Assembly (NCBI GenBank): GCA_041686855.1
Contig: JAWLDA010000002.1
Span: 186,001-250,000, forward strand
Reading direction: 5' to 3'
Source: JAWLDA01 sp041686855
GTDB lineage: Bacteria > Bacillota > Limnochordia > DTU080 > RSA5
Length of the DNA stretch: 64,000 nucleotides
Numbering within the stretch: position 1 is the first letter of the stretch; every line of letters starts with the position of its first letter. Under the pieces are notes generated by a model. That model made no database searches and was not told the DNA's origin. It saw nothing but the letters and a program-made list of their open reading frames with translations. Below are positions 26,143 to 35,470 of this stretch, in pieces. The position numbers and the translations under genes were made by a program.

Positions 26143-27701
26143 GCTTCCACTTCCCGAAAGGCGGCCGGCAGCGCGTTGACGACGTCCGACGCAACCGTCG
26201 CATACCGGCTCTTCGCTGCGCCCGCAAGCTCACCGGCCCGACCGTGGAGGAAGGCTGCCAACGCTGCCGCGTCCCACGGGCCGTGCCCCCCGGCCATCAA
26301 CGCGGCCACGACCCCCGTGAGCACGTCGCCTGTCCCCCCGGTGGCCAAGCTGACGTCTCCGGAGCTATTGATGCCCAACCGTCCCGCCTCATCGTGAATC
26401 AGCGTCGGACTCCCTTTGAGGAGCACAGTCGCTCCCCACTGTTCGGCCAACCGTTGGACCGAGCCGAGGCGGTCCCCCTGTACGTCCACGCTCTCACAAC
26501 CGAGCAGACGAGCAGCCTCCTTGGGGTGTGGTGTAAAAACCCTTGGACGATCGCTCGTGAGCGCCTTACGCTCCTCAGCGGCGAGAGTCGCTAGAGCATT
26601 GAGCGCGTCTGCGTCAACGACGGCGGGCACGTCGAGCTGCGCCAGGAGGTGACAGACCGCCTCTTTCACATCCTCACCCCGTCCGATGCCCGGACCAAGG
26701 GCGATCACATCTCCTGCACGGAGCTCACCGAGGACTCGTCCGATCCCTTCCGTACACAGTTTGTCGGGATCCCCCGGAAGTGGGATCGCTGTCGCTTCGG
26801 GTACGGCACGCTGAACCGTATCGAGGAGCGCCCGCGGGCCCGCCCATGTAACGAGTCCGGCCCCGGCGCGCAACGCCCCTCGCAGCACCAGGCTTGCGGC
26901 CCCCGCCATCCCTAACGATCCCGCCACTGCAATCACCCGGCCAAACGTGCCTTTGTGGCCGCGATCGGGTCGGGGTCGAAGCATGCGCCTGGCCTCTTCG
27001 GCTCTAATCCAGGTCCGTTGGATCTGTACGTCGACGAGCAGGGGCTGCGGGAAACCCACCTCGGCCACCTCGATCGTTCCGGCGTACTCTCTCCCGGGAT
27101 CGACCAGGAGTCCGAGTTTCGGTAACCCAAACGTGACGGTGCGCGCGGCGCGTACTGCGTCGCCCATCGTAGCGCCGGTGTTCGCGTCCACTCCAGTGGG
27201 CAGATCGACTGCGATCACGGGGCGCTCCGATGCGTTTACCGCCGCCACGGCCTTGGCGTACAGCGGGCGGAGCGTCTCTCGAGAGCCGATACCCAACATG
27301 GCATCGACGATCACGTCCGCTGTGCGCAATGAGTAGGCGAGCTTCTTAAGCTCTCGCTCGTTTATCGGATGAATCGGAATTCCCATGCGCTCTACGGAAC
27401 GAGCAAAGACGGCGGCTCCCGCTCCTAGAGCCTGCCGATCCCCGAGTATAAAGACACGCACGCGGGCGCCCCAATTGGCCAGAGTGCGAGCGGCTACCAT
27501 GCCGTCGCCCCCGTTGTTGCCTTTCCCACATAGGATATGTATCCGGGCGCCGGCACAGCTGAGCGCCGGTTCTAACAGGCGCACGACCGACCGGGCTACT
27601 TCCACCCCGGCTCTCTCCATTAATGACGCCGTCGGAATCCCATACTCTTGGATTGCCGCCTTGTCGAGCGACAGCATCTCTTCGCCGGTCACGATCCGCA
27701 T
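26139..27701 (-). CDS. nnr: Bifunctional NAD(P)H-hydrate epimerase / ADP-dependent dehydratase
   Basis: This 520-residue protein repairs damaged NADH and NADPH hydrates. The N-terminal YjeF-type epimerase domain (about 1-215) has GKGNNGGDGMVAARTLANWG and VIVDAMLGIGSRE. The C-terminal carbohydrate-kinase-like dehydratase (about 230-510) has GHKGTFGRVIAVAGS, ALGPGIGR and SLATGGTGDVLTGVVAALMAGG. An upstream in-frame start at 27740 exists, but AAGGAGG lies 9 bases before the ATG at 27701, so I start there. Its position next to alr is common in Bacillota. Confidence 0.96.
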   Translation of the reverse strand: MRIVTGEEMLSLDKAAIQEYGIPTASLMERAGVEVARSVVRLLEPALSCAGARIHILCGKGNNGGDGMVAARTLANWGARVRVFILGDRQALGAGAAVFARSVERMGIPIHPINERELKKLAYSLRTADVIVDAMLGIGSRETLRPLYAKAVAAVNASERPVIAVDLPTGVDANTGATMGDAVRAARTVTFGLPKLGLLVDPGREYAGTIEVAEVGFPQPLLVDVQIQRTWIRAEEARRMLRPRPDRGHKGTFGRVIAVAGSLGMAGAASLVLRGALRAGAGLVTWAGPRALLDTVQRAVPEATAIPLPGDPDKLCTEGIGRVLGELRAGDVIALGPGIGRGEDVKEAVCHLLAQLDVPAVVDADALNALATLAAEERKALTSDRPRVFTPHPKEAARLLGCESVDVQGDRLGSVQRLAEQWGATVLLKGSPTLIHDEAGRLGINSSGDVSLATGGTGDVLTGVVAALMAGGHGPWDAAALAAFLHGRAGELAGAAKSRYATVASDVVNALPAAFREVEA

Positions 27702-27770
27702 CAAGGACCGCCTCCTTGGTTGGTCCACGGTGTCGATCATTCGCGCATCCGCGGGCTAAGCGTCGATCTC

Positions 27771-29129
27771 TTACGCGCCCAGTTCGCGCTCGATCACATC
27801 AGCGACACTCGCTACCGCGCGCGTCACAACGTCGTGCTCGGGGCCCTCGCCCATCACCCGAATCACCGGCTCTGTGCCCGAGGCGCGCACAAAGATGCGT
27901 CCGTGCGCCCCAAGCGCCTCTTCCCCTTGACGAATAGCCGCCGCAATGGCAGCGTTCTCCTGCCATCCCTGCTTACTCTTCACCCGAACGTTCGTTAGGA
28001 TTTGCGGCAGAGGCGTCATTTGCTCGCGCAGACAGGAGAGGGGCGCACCCTCTTCGACGGCCGTTTGGAGAAGGGCCAGCCCCGTCAACAGGCCGTCCCC
28101 AGTCGTGTTGTGTTCAAGGAGTATCACATGTCCCGACTGTTCTCCGCCGAGAAGGAGACCTTGAGCGCGCATGGCCTCCAGGACGTAACGATCGCCGGCA
28201 GCCGTCTCAACTAAGCGCCCACCGTGCTTCTCGAGCGCAATCCGCAGTCCGCCGTTGCTGTACTTTGTCGCCGCGACGGCATTGCCGGACAGCGCCTGCT
28301 TGTTAAGCATCGAAATGCCGAGGGCTGCGAGTATGTGGTCGCCATCGATCAACGTCCCGCGCTCATCCACAGCCAGGACTCGGTCAGCATCCCCGTCAAA
28401 GGTGAGGCCTCCGTCCGCCCCATACTCCAGCACGGCCTCTTGAAGTACTTCCGGATGGGTAGATCCGCACCCGACGTTGATGTTCAACCCATCGGGGTGG
28501 GCATTAAGCGGGATCACATGAGCGCCAAGTCGACCCAGCACCGTCTCTGCCAGCTGAGACGACGCACCGTTGCCACAGTCAATCACCAACGTGTGACCTG
28601 AGAGATCCACCGGGAAAGAGTGCACGAGGTAGTCCGCATATTGATCGATTAAGTCAGGCTCTTCACGCTGAGTGCCCACGCCGGCGCCCACAGGTCGCGC
28701 CAGCGAGTCCTCGCCCTTTTGGAGTCGCCTCACTTGTGCTTCGATCGCGTCCTCCTGAGCATCCGTCAGTTTGAAACCGTTGCTCGAGAAGAACTTGATC
28801 CCGTTGTCCTCGACGGGATTGTGCGATGCCGAGATCATCACCCCAGCGTCAAACCCGCCCGTCCGGGTGAGGTGAGCGACTCCAGGAGTAGGAATCACGC
28901 CGGCCACAACACAGTCGATCCCCACAGAGTTCGCCCCTGCGATGAGAGCCGACTGCAGCATCGGACCCGAACGCCGTGTATCGCAACCCACCAAGAGGCG
29001 CGGCCGCTCCTGACGTTCTCCTTCTGTCAAGAGTGTGCCGGCCGCCCTTCCCAGGTACAGGCAGAGCTCCGGCGTCAACTCAGTATTGGCCACACCGCGT
29101 ACACCGTCGGTGCCAAACAATCGTGTCAT
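27771..29129 (-). CDS. glmM: Phosphoglucosamine mutase
   Basis: It converts glucosamine 6-phosphate to glucosamine 1-phosphate for UDP-GlcNAc synthesis. It begins MTRLFGTDGVRGVAN, has the phosphorylated Ser in ISASHNPVEDNGIKF, the metal-binding DGDADRVLAVDE, the sugar-binding GGEQSGHVI and the phosphate-binding RASGTEPVIRVMGEG. An in-frame GTG at 29138 lies inside the Shine-Dalgarno GAGAGGTG; the ATG at 29129, 6 bases after it, is the likely start (452 residues). It sits 5 bases after cdaR in the widely conserved cdaA-cdaR-glmM operon. Confidence 0.97.
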   Translation of the reverse strand: MTRLFGTDGVRGVANTELTPELCLYLGRAAGTLLTEGERQERPRLLVGCDTRRSGPMLQSALIAGANSVGIDCVVAGVIPTPGVAHLTRTGGFDAGVMISASHNPVEDNGIKFFSSNGFKLTDAQEDAIEAQVRRLQKGEDSLARPVGAGVGTQREEPDLIDQYADYLVHSFPVDLSGHTLVIDCGNGASSQLAETVLGRLGAHVIPLNAHPDGLNINVGCGSTHPEVLQEAVLEYGADGGLTFDGDADRVLAVDERGTLIDGDHILAALGISMLNKQALSGNAVAATKYSNGGLRIALEKHGGRLVETAAGDRYVLEAMRAQGLLLGGEQSGHVILLEHNTTGDGLLTGLALLQTAVEEGAPLSCLREQMTPLPQILTNVRVKSKQGWQENAAIAAAIRQGEEALGAHGRIFVRASGTEPVIRVMGEGPEHDVVTRAVASVADVIERELGA

Positions 29130-29134
29130 GCGGT

Positions 29135-29779
29135 TCACCTCTCAATTGTGACGTCGATCACCCTGGGAGAGACGGCCACACCGTGGACCGGCGCCCCCGA
29201 TTCATCCACGGGGATCACTTCGGCCTGAGTATGTTCCGAACTGTAGGAGACCTGTGCGACCAGGGAGCGCACACTAGCCACCGCCGAGGAAGCCCCGAAC
29301 ACTTCAGCGGACTGGGGCGAGACCGCCCCCACCTGAACCGCAGCCCCCGGAGGGACCGAGTGTACGGAGACCGACACCGGAATCCGGCGGCGCACTCGCG
29401 GCTCGAGCAAGACCCTCACTTCTTGCGGCTGTACCTGCTTTAAGGTGATCCCTGTCGGAAGTTCAACCTGAACCGGCACCGTATGCCAGCCGGAGCCTAG
29501 TCCCGCCAGATCAATGCTGGCCACGGCCTCGTTTACTTGAAATGGCAGCACCAACCGCGGGCCTTCAAGCGTCACGTCGGCTGTCTCAGGCGCCTGAGCG
29601 ATCTCGATTCCGTCGCCCAAATTGTCGGTAGTGATCTCCACCGTCACGCGGCGCTCATCGAGGCCTAAACTCCGCTGCGGTCTCTCAGTAGCAACAAACC
29701 AGAGCACCACTGCGAGAAAGAGGGCTAAAAGCCGAAGTGAAAAATCGACACCTCGTAAGTCTTTCTTCCAAGAGGCCAC
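29135..29779 (-). CDS. cdaR: CdaA regulatory protein (YbbR-domain)
   Basis: A 214-residue protein with one N-terminal membrane helix (about 13-28, FSLRLLALFLAVVLWFVA) and an extracytoplasmic part of YbbR repeats (for example ADVTLEGPRLVLPFQ and VRVLLEPRVRRRIPVSV). CdaR interacts with and modulates the diadenylate cyclase CdaA. It is shorter than the B. subtilis protein, which has four YbbR repeats; about two are visible here. It lies 2 bases after cdaA and just before glmM. Confidence 0.92.
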   Translation of the reverse strand: MASWKKDLRGVDFSLRLLALFLAVVLWFVATERPQRSLGLDERRVTVEITTDNLGDGIEIAQAPETADVTLEGPRLVLPFQVNEAVASIDLAGLGSGWHTVPVQVELPTGITLKQVQPQEVRVLLEPRVRRRIPVSVSVHSVPPGAAVQVGAVSPQSAEVFGASSAVASVRSLVAQVSYSSEHTQAEVIPVDESGAPVHGVAVSPRVIDVTIER

Positions 29780-29781
29780 CG

Positions 29782-30567
29782 TTATAAGCCCTCCCGCCGG
29801 CCGAAGCCAAACGATGGCGGCGTTCGTAACTCCGACTGCATGCGCTCTCTCAAACTGTTCTCGTCGAAGCCCCGCTCGAGGCGACCACCCTTGGCTACCG
29901 AGATTGTTCCGGTCTCCTCCGAAAGGATGATAACGAGTGCGTCGGACTGCTCCGAGATGCCAAGACCGGCGCGGTGACGCGTCCCGAGCTTGGTACTGAG
30001 GTAAGGATTATCCGTCAATGGAAGGAAACACGCCGCGGCAACCACCCGCGAGCCGCGGATGATCACGGCGCCATCGTGCAACGGTGTGTTCGGAGTGAAG
30101 ATGTTTAGCAAGAGCTCGGTGCTGAGCTCTGCTTCCAAATGGACGCCGCTCTCGACGTACTCTTCCAAGCCAACGTCGCGCTCGAGTACGATCAACGCGC
30201 CCGTCTTGCTCTCGGAGAGTAAGCGCGCCGAACGCACCACCACGTCGATCAGGTCGCCCATATCCTCACCGCCCAGACTGGCAATCCGAGCGAACAACTG
30301 CCCGCGCCCCAGGTGCTCGAGGGCGCGCCGCAGCTCGGGGTAGAAGACGATCGGAAGCGCAATCAAGATCACCGTCGTCCCCTGCTCGAGGATCCAGTTG
30401 ACTGTCCTCAAACCGACGAAGCCACTTGCTACATTGGCGACGAACAGGACCGCCAGCCCCTTAATAATCGCCGTCGCCCGCGTGCCGCGGATCAGCATCA
30501 TCAGCTTAAAGATGAAAAAGGCCACAATGAGAATATCCAGGGCGTCGATCGGCGTAAAGGAGGGCAT
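29782..30567 (-). CDS. cdaA: Membrane diadenylate cyclase CdaA (DisA_N domain)
   Basis: A 261-residue enzyme that makes cyclic di-AMP from two ATP. Hydrophobic helices occupy about residues 5-75. The DisA_N catalytic domain (about 100-220) carries the two diagnostic motifs, HDGAVIIRG (DGA) and GTRHRAGLGISEQ (RHR). In Bacillota c-di-AMP controls potassium and osmolyte balance and is linked to cell-wall supply through the cdaR-glmM partners, which follow here in the same order. Confidence 0.96.
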   Translation of the reverse strand: MPSFTPIDALDILIVAFFIFKLMMLIRGTRATAIIKGLAVLFVANVASGFVGLRTVNWILEQGTTVILIALPIVFYPELRRALEHLGRGQLFARIASLGGEDMGDLIDVVVRSARLLSESKTGALIVLERDVGLEEYVESGVHLEAELSTELLLNIFTPNTPLHDGAVIIRGSRVVAAACFLPLTDNPYLSTKLGTRHRAGLGISEQSDALVIILSEETGTISVAKGGRLERGFDENSLRERMQSELRTPPSFGFGRREGL

Positions 30568-30632
30568 CGGTTAAATGACGTCACCTCTGGCACCTGCATT
30601 GGGATTGTGAAGACTCCGAACTTAAGCTCGCG

Positions 30633-32252
30633 TCAGCCGGACTGTCGAACCGGCTCAACCACGTTGTTGGGAGCGACGTTGATACGCATCAATCCGTACT
30701 CGATACTATCGACGAGAGCTCGCCAACTCGCCTCGATCAGGTTGGCCGAGACGCCGATGGTCCCCCACGTATTCCCCTGTTCCGACGAGGTGATCAGAAC
30801 GCGCACTTTGGCCGCCGTGCCCGAGCGCCCATTGAGAACTCGCACCTTGTAATCCGCCAATTGAATGCGTTCCACTTCAGGGTAAACGCTCTGCAACGCT
30901 TTTCGCAGAGCTGTGTCGAGTGCGTTCACCGGCCCGTTCCCATCTGCAGCGGTGTGTAAAATGCGATCACCCACACGTACCTTGATGGTCGCTTCGGCGA
31001 CGGGCTCGTCTCTTGGATCCCGTTTGTCGATCGTCACGCGCAACCCGACCAACTCAAAAAACGGTTGGTAAATCCCGAGCTCCTTTTTAAGGATCAGCTC
31101 AAAACTGCCTTCGGCGCCTTCGAAATGGTACCCTTCGTGCTCGAGCTCCTTAATAGCGGTGATCACCCGTTTGAGGGCGGGTGAATCCTTGCCGAGATCA
31201 ACATTGTACTCCTTGGCCTTGTACATTATATTGCTGGCACCGGCCAGCTCGGAGACCAACACTCGGCGGCGGTTGCCCACCCGCTCCGGTGGAATGTGCT
31301 CGTAGGTCTCGGGGTGGCGCAACAAAGCGGAGACGTGCATGCCCCCTTTGTGGGCAAAGACGCTCTTGCCGACGAAAGGCTGGCGGCTGTCTGGGGGCAT
31401 GTTGGCGAGCTCACTGACAAACCGAGAGAGCTCCGTCAGTTTGGAGAGGCTCTCTTCGGGGACGCACGTATAACCCATCTTAATCTGCAGGTTTGCCAGC
31501 GTCTGTATGAGGTCGCAATTACCGCAACGCTCACCGTACCCGTTGATCGTCCCCTGCACTTGGTCGGCCCCCGCCGCCACGGCAGCTAACGCATTGGCGA
31601 CCCCCAATCCGGAGTCGTTGTGGGAGTGAATGCCGACGGGGCAGGCCAGCTCTTCGGCCACACGCAGCACGCCTTCGCGGATCTCGTGAGGCAAACGTCC
31701 ACCGTTGGTGTCACACAGGACGACCCGCTCAGCGCCGCCCCTTACGGCTGCTCGCAGCGTCTCAAGCGCGAACTCGGGGTTGGCAAAATACCCGTCAAAG
31801 AAGTGCTCTGCGTCGTAGATCACTTCGAGCCCTTTAAAGCGCAGGTACGCGACGCTCTCCTCGATCATCTTCAAATTCTCTTCGGGTGTGGTCCGCAGCG
31901 CGTTGGTGACGTGAAAGTCCCACGATTTGCCGACGATCGTGACCACACTCACCCCGGACTCGACGAGAGCGCGCATCGTCTCATCCTCTTCCACGGCGAC
32001 ATTCGCCCGGCGCGTCATTCCGAATGCCGTGATGCGTGCCCGTTTCAACTCGAGCTCCTGAGCCCGTCGAAAGAACTCAGCGTCCTTGGGATTCGACGCA
32101 GGATACCCGCCCTCGATGTAATCGAATCCAAACTGATCCAGGCGCTCGCAAATCTTCAGTTTGTCCTCGACCGAGAACGAGACGCCTTCAGCCTGTGTGC
32201 CATCGCGCAGCGTCGTGTCGTAGAGTTGAACGGTTCGAGTCAAGTCAGACAC
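30633..32252 (-). CDS. cimA: (R)-citramalate synthase
   Basis: A 539-residue DRE-TIM metallolyase. It shows YDTTLRDGTQAEGVSFSVEDK, GIHSHNDSGLGVANALA, FVGKSVFAHKGGMHVSAL and a C-terminal LeuA-type allosteric domain (about 400-530). The TLRDGTQAEG start and KGGMHVSA stretch are typical of CimA, which condenses pyruvate with acetyl-CoA to give citramalate, bypassing threonine for isoleucine synthesis. It follows leuA by 20 bases. The first start is GTG at 32252. Substrate choice over isopropylmalate is inferred from motif similarity and from the separate leuA beside it. Confidence 0.92.
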   Translation of the reverse strand: MSDLTRTVQLYDTTLRDGTQAEGVSFSVEDKLKICERLDQFGFDYIEGGYPASNPKDAEFFRRAQELELKRARITAFGMTRRANVAVEEDETMRALVESGVSVVTIVGKSWDFHVTNALRTTPEENLKMIEESVAYLRFKGLEVIYDAEHFFDGYFANPEFALETLRAAVRGGAERVVLCDTNGGRLPHEIREGVLRVAEELACPVGIHSHNDSGLGVANALAAVAAGADQVQGTINGYGERCGNCDLIQTLANLQIKMGYTCVPEESLSKLTELSRFVSELANMPPDSRQPFVGKSVFAHKGGMHVSALLRHPETYEHIPPERVGNRRRVLVSELAGASNIMYKAKEYNVDLGKDSPALKRVITAIKELEHEGYHFEGAEGSFELILKKELGIYQPFFELVGLRVTIDKRDPRDEPVAEATIKVRVGDRILHTAADGNGPVNALDTALRKALQSVYPEVERIQLADYKVRVLNGRSGTAAKVRVLITSSEQGNTWGTIGVSANLIEASWRALVDSIEYGLMRINVAPNNVVEPVRQSG

Positions 32253-32272
32253 ACCCTTTCGCGGTACTCTCC

Positions 32273-33832
32273 TTACAGGGACGCCAACCGGTTCGCCGTG
32301 CGCTCCGGTCCCTCGGCGCCACTCAGTTGGCGATCGTGAAGCAGACGGTTAACCGCCTGCAGATACGCCCTGGCACTCGCTTCAATCACATCGGTGCTCG
32401 TGCCTCGACCAATGTACTGTCGGCCGTTGTCACGGATCCGAACGACCACTTCACCGAGCGCGTCCTTTCCGCCAGTCACGCCCTGCAACGAGTAGCTCTC
32501 AAGATTGATCTCCATTTTGGTGACGCGATCGATGGCACGGTAAGCTGCATCGACGGGACCGTCACCGGTAGCCGCTTCGACAAAGAGGTCGTCGCCCCGA
32601 GCGATCCGCACCGTTGCAGTCGAGACGGCCGTATTCCCCGTGCTTACATGCAAATAGTCGAGGTTATACAACTCGGGAACCTGCACGATCTCCTCTTCGA
32701 TGATCGCTTGAATATCGCGATCCGTCACGCTCTTCTTTTTGTCGGCCAGCACAATAAAGCGTTGGTAGGCGTTGTCGGCCTCGTCCGTCGTCAGGTCGTA
32801 CCCCAACTCCTTGAGACGCTCGCGAAACGCGTGGCGGCCAGAGTGTTTCCCTAGGACTAGGCGATTCTTGGGCAAACCGATCGACTGTGGTGTCATGATC
32901 TCGTAGGTGCTGCGCTCTTTAAGGACCCCGTCTTGATGGATCCCCGATTCGTGTGCAAATGCATTCTCTCCCACGATCGCCTTGTTTGGCTGAACGGAGA
33001 CCCCGGTAAGAGTGCTCACCAAGCGGCTCGTACGGTAGATCTGTTCGGTCTGCACCTGGGTGTCGGTCTGATACTGGTCGTGTCTGGTCCGCAGCGCCAT
33101 CACAATCTCTTCGAGCGCCGCATTCCCGGCGCGCTCGCCCAGTCCGTTGATGGTGCACTCGATCTGCCGCGCCCCAGCGCCGACGGCTGCCAGTGAGTTT
33201 GCCACCGCCATGCCAAGGTCGTCGTGGCAGTGCACGCTGATCACGGCTCGCTCGATCCCTTCCGTATGCTCACGGACGTAGCGGATGAGCCGAGCGAACT
33301 CCTCCGGTGTGGTGTATCCGACCGTATCTGGGATGTTGATGGTCGTCGCGCCCGCCTCGATCGCAACTGCGAAGATGCGACAGAGGAAATCCCAATCGCT
33401 GCGCGTCGCGTCTTCTGCAGAGAATTCGACATCGTCGACATACCTACGGGCCAGTCGACACGCCTCACCCGCCAATTGGAGCACTTCATCGGGTGACTTG
33501 CGCAACTTGTGCTTCATATGAATCTCCGAGGTGGCGATAAACGTGTGAATGCGCGGCTTCTCGGCCGGCTCGACTGCTTCAGCCGCTCGCTCGATGTCTC
33601 GCGGCGTCACGCGCGCCAGACCGGCAACAATAGGTCCGCGCACCTCTTTGGCAATGGTGCGCACGGCTTCGAAATCACCGGGCGACGCGATCGGAAAGCC
33701 CGCCTCAATGATGTCGACGTTTAGTTGTGCAAGGTAGCGCGCAATCTCAAGTTTCTCATCCGTGTTGAGATTGATGCCTGGTGACTGCTCGCCATCCCGG
33801 AGCGTCGTATCAAAGATTCGTATGAGACTCAT
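32273..33832 (-). CDS. leuA: 2-Isopropylmalate synthase
   Basis: It condenses 2-ketoisovalerate with acetyl-CoA, the first step of leucine synthesis. The start MSLIRIFDTTLRDGEQSPG is standard. VHCHDDLGMAVANSLAAV supplies metal-binding His residues, INGLGERAGNAALEE follows, and AFAHESGIHQDGVL ends the catalytic part. A C-terminal allosteric domain (about 390-515) is expected to bind leucine. ATG at 33832 follows AGGAGG at 7 bases and is preferred to the upstream in-frame start at 33862, giving 519 residues. leuB, leuC and leuD are not in this cluster. Confidence 0.96.
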   Translation of the reverse strand: MSLIRIFDTTLRDGEQSPGINLNTDEKLEIARYLAQLNVDIIEAGFPIASPGDFEAVRTIAKEVRGPIVAGLARVTPRDIERAAEAVEPAEKPRIHTFIATSEIHMKHKLRKSPDEVLQLAGEACRLARRYVDDVEFSAEDATRSDWDFLCRIFAVAIEAGATTINIPDTVGYTTPEEFARLIRYVREHTEGIERAVISVHCHDDLGMAVANSLAAVGAGARQIECTINGLGERAGNAALEEIVMALRTRHDQYQTDTQVQTEQIYRTSRLVSTLTGVSVQPNKAIVGENAFAHESGIHQDGVLKERSTYEIMTPQSIGLPKNRLVLGKHSGRHAFRERLKELGYDLTTDEADNAYQRFIVLADKKKSVTDRDIQAIIEEEIVQVPELYNLDYLHVSTGNTAVSTATVRIARGDDLFVEAATGDGPVDAAYRAIDRVTKMEINLESYSLQGVTGGKDALGEVVVRIRDNGRQYIGRGTSTDVIEASARAYLQAVNRLLHDRQLSGAEGPERTANRLASL

Positions 33833-33880
33833 GGCTCTTCCTCCTAAAAAGGCCGACCGCACGCTTGTGAACGTGAACCC

Positions 33881-35470
33881 TTAAAACTCTACGAGACGAA
33901 CCTCTTTGAGGTCGTCTTGGGCCCGCAACTCCTCGAGGATGCGCTCCTCGAGTGGATCGTCGATTCCCAGCACCATGACGGCGTAGGAGCCGACGACCTT
34001 CCGTCCCACCTGCATGTACGCGATGTTGACACCGAAACCGCCCAAGAGCGTCCCCACGCGACCAATGATTCCCGGCCTGTCGACGTTATACGCTAAAAGG
34101 ACTCTGCCCTTCGCCTCGACGTTGACCGAGTATCCGTCGATCTCGGTGAGGATCGCGCCGCGCCCGTTCGTCACGCCGGTGACGGAACGAGTCCGCCCAC
34201 CGCCCGTTCCTATAACGGTGATCGAGCCTCCGTCGGAGTCACCGACGTCCTCTTTCGTCACCGCCAACCGCACGTCGCGCTCGTCTGCCAGTACCCGGGC
34301 GTTCACGTAGTTCACCCGTTCGTGGAGGAACGGCTCCAACATCCCCTTGAGCAGCCCGGCAGTAAGCGCTGCTTCGTCAAACGTTGCAGCTTTTCCGCGG
34401 TACACAAGCTCAATTCTTCCAAAGTTGCCGCCGAATGCACCCGTAATGAAATGCCCGATCCGCTCGGCGAGATCAACGTACGCTGCAAGACCCTCGACCC
34501 CTTCGCCTCGAAGCGCTGGAGCGTTCACCGCGTACTTGACCGGAATTCCACGCAGCGCTTTGACGACGGATTCGGCCACGTCGATCGCTACGTTTACCTG
34601 TGCTTCATGCGTTGACGCGCCCAGGTGCGGCGTTGCAATGACGTTCTCCAGCGAGAGGAGCGGGTTCTCCCCGGGTGGCTCCTCGATAAAGACGTCAAGC
34701 GCGGCTCCGGCGACTCGTCCTGCGCATATTGCATTGTATAGGGCCTTTTCGTCGATAATGCCGCCACGCGCGCAGTTAATCACCCGAACTCCCGGCTTCA
34801 TAAGTTGAAACTGAGGCTCTGAAACGAGCCCTTCCGTCTGTTTGGTCAGCGGGGTGTGAACAGTGATAAAATCAGCTTTTGAGCAGATCTCGTCGACCGT
34901 TCCAAGCTGAACCCCGAGTCTACGGGCTCTCTCTTCGTTGATGAATGGATCGTACCCCATCACCCGCATATCCATGGCGGCAGCTCGGCGCGCCACTTCA
35001 CTGCCGACTCGGCCCAGACCCAAGACGCCCAAGACTTTCCCTGCGAGCTGCACGCCCGTAAACCGCCGGCGATCCCACACACCGTCCCGCACCAAAGCGG
35101 CGTAAGCCTGCGGGATCGAACGTGCTAATCCAGCGATCATGGCGATGGTGTGCTCCGCGGTGGAGACCGTGTTCCCCTCGGGGGAGTTGATCACCACTAC
35201 GCCGCGCTTGGTCGCAGCCTTCAGGTCGATATTGTCGACACCCACTCCTGCACGGCCAACAACATGCATCGACTCAGCCGCCTCGAGCAACTCCGCGTCC
35301 ACCTGGGTCGCACTGCGCACGATCAGCCCGTGAAACTCTCCAATCCGTTCGAGTAACTCGGACCGACTCCACGAAGTGCCGTCGACCACGTCCAACGCCT
35401 CAGCGCTCGTCAGCCGTTCCAAGCCTTCGGGAGCAACCGCATCGCTCACCAAGACTCTTAATCGCTCCAC
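33881..35470 (-). CDS. serA: D-3-Phosphoglycerate dehydrogenase (long form with ASB and ACT domains)
   Basis: About 529 residues. It oxidises 3-phosphoglycerate, the first step of serine synthesis. The substrate and nucleotide domains (about 1-310) show GRAGVGVDNIDLKAAT, GLGRVGSEVARRAAAM, NCARGGIIDEKAL and the catalytic HLGASTHEAQVNVA. Behind them lie an intervening ASB domain and a C-terminal ACT domain (about 455-529) with NVDRPGIIGRVGTLLGGFGVNI, likely for serine feedback. GTG at 35470 is 9 bases after GGAGGT; the GTG at 35479 is too close. The start lies inside the end of the preceding aminotransferase gene. Confidence 0.96.
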   Translation of the reverse strand: MERLRVLVSDAVAPEGLERLTSAEALDVVDGTSWSRSELLERIGEFHGLIVRSATQVDAELLEAAESMHVVGRAGVGVDNIDLKAATKRGVVVINSPEGNTVSTAEHTIAMIAGLARSIPQAYAALVRDGVWDRRRFTGVQLAGKVLGVLGLGRVGSEVARRAAAMDMRVMGYDPFINEERARRLGVQLGTVDEICSKADFITVHTPLTKQTEGLVSEPQFQLMKPGVRVINCARGGIIDEKALYNAICAGRVAGAALDVFIEEPPGENPLLSLENVIATPHLGASTHEAQVNVAIDVAESVVKALRGIPVKYAVNAPALRGEGVEGLAAYVDLAERIGHFITGAFGGNFGRIELVYRGKAATFDEAALTAGLLKGMLEPFLHERVNYVNARVLADERDVRLAVTKEDVGDSDGGSITVIGTGGGRTRSVTGVTNGRGAILTEIDGYSVNVEAKGRVLLAYNVDRPGIIGRVGTLLGGFGVNIAYMQVGRKVVGSYAVMVLGIDDPLEERILEELRAQDDLKEVRLVEF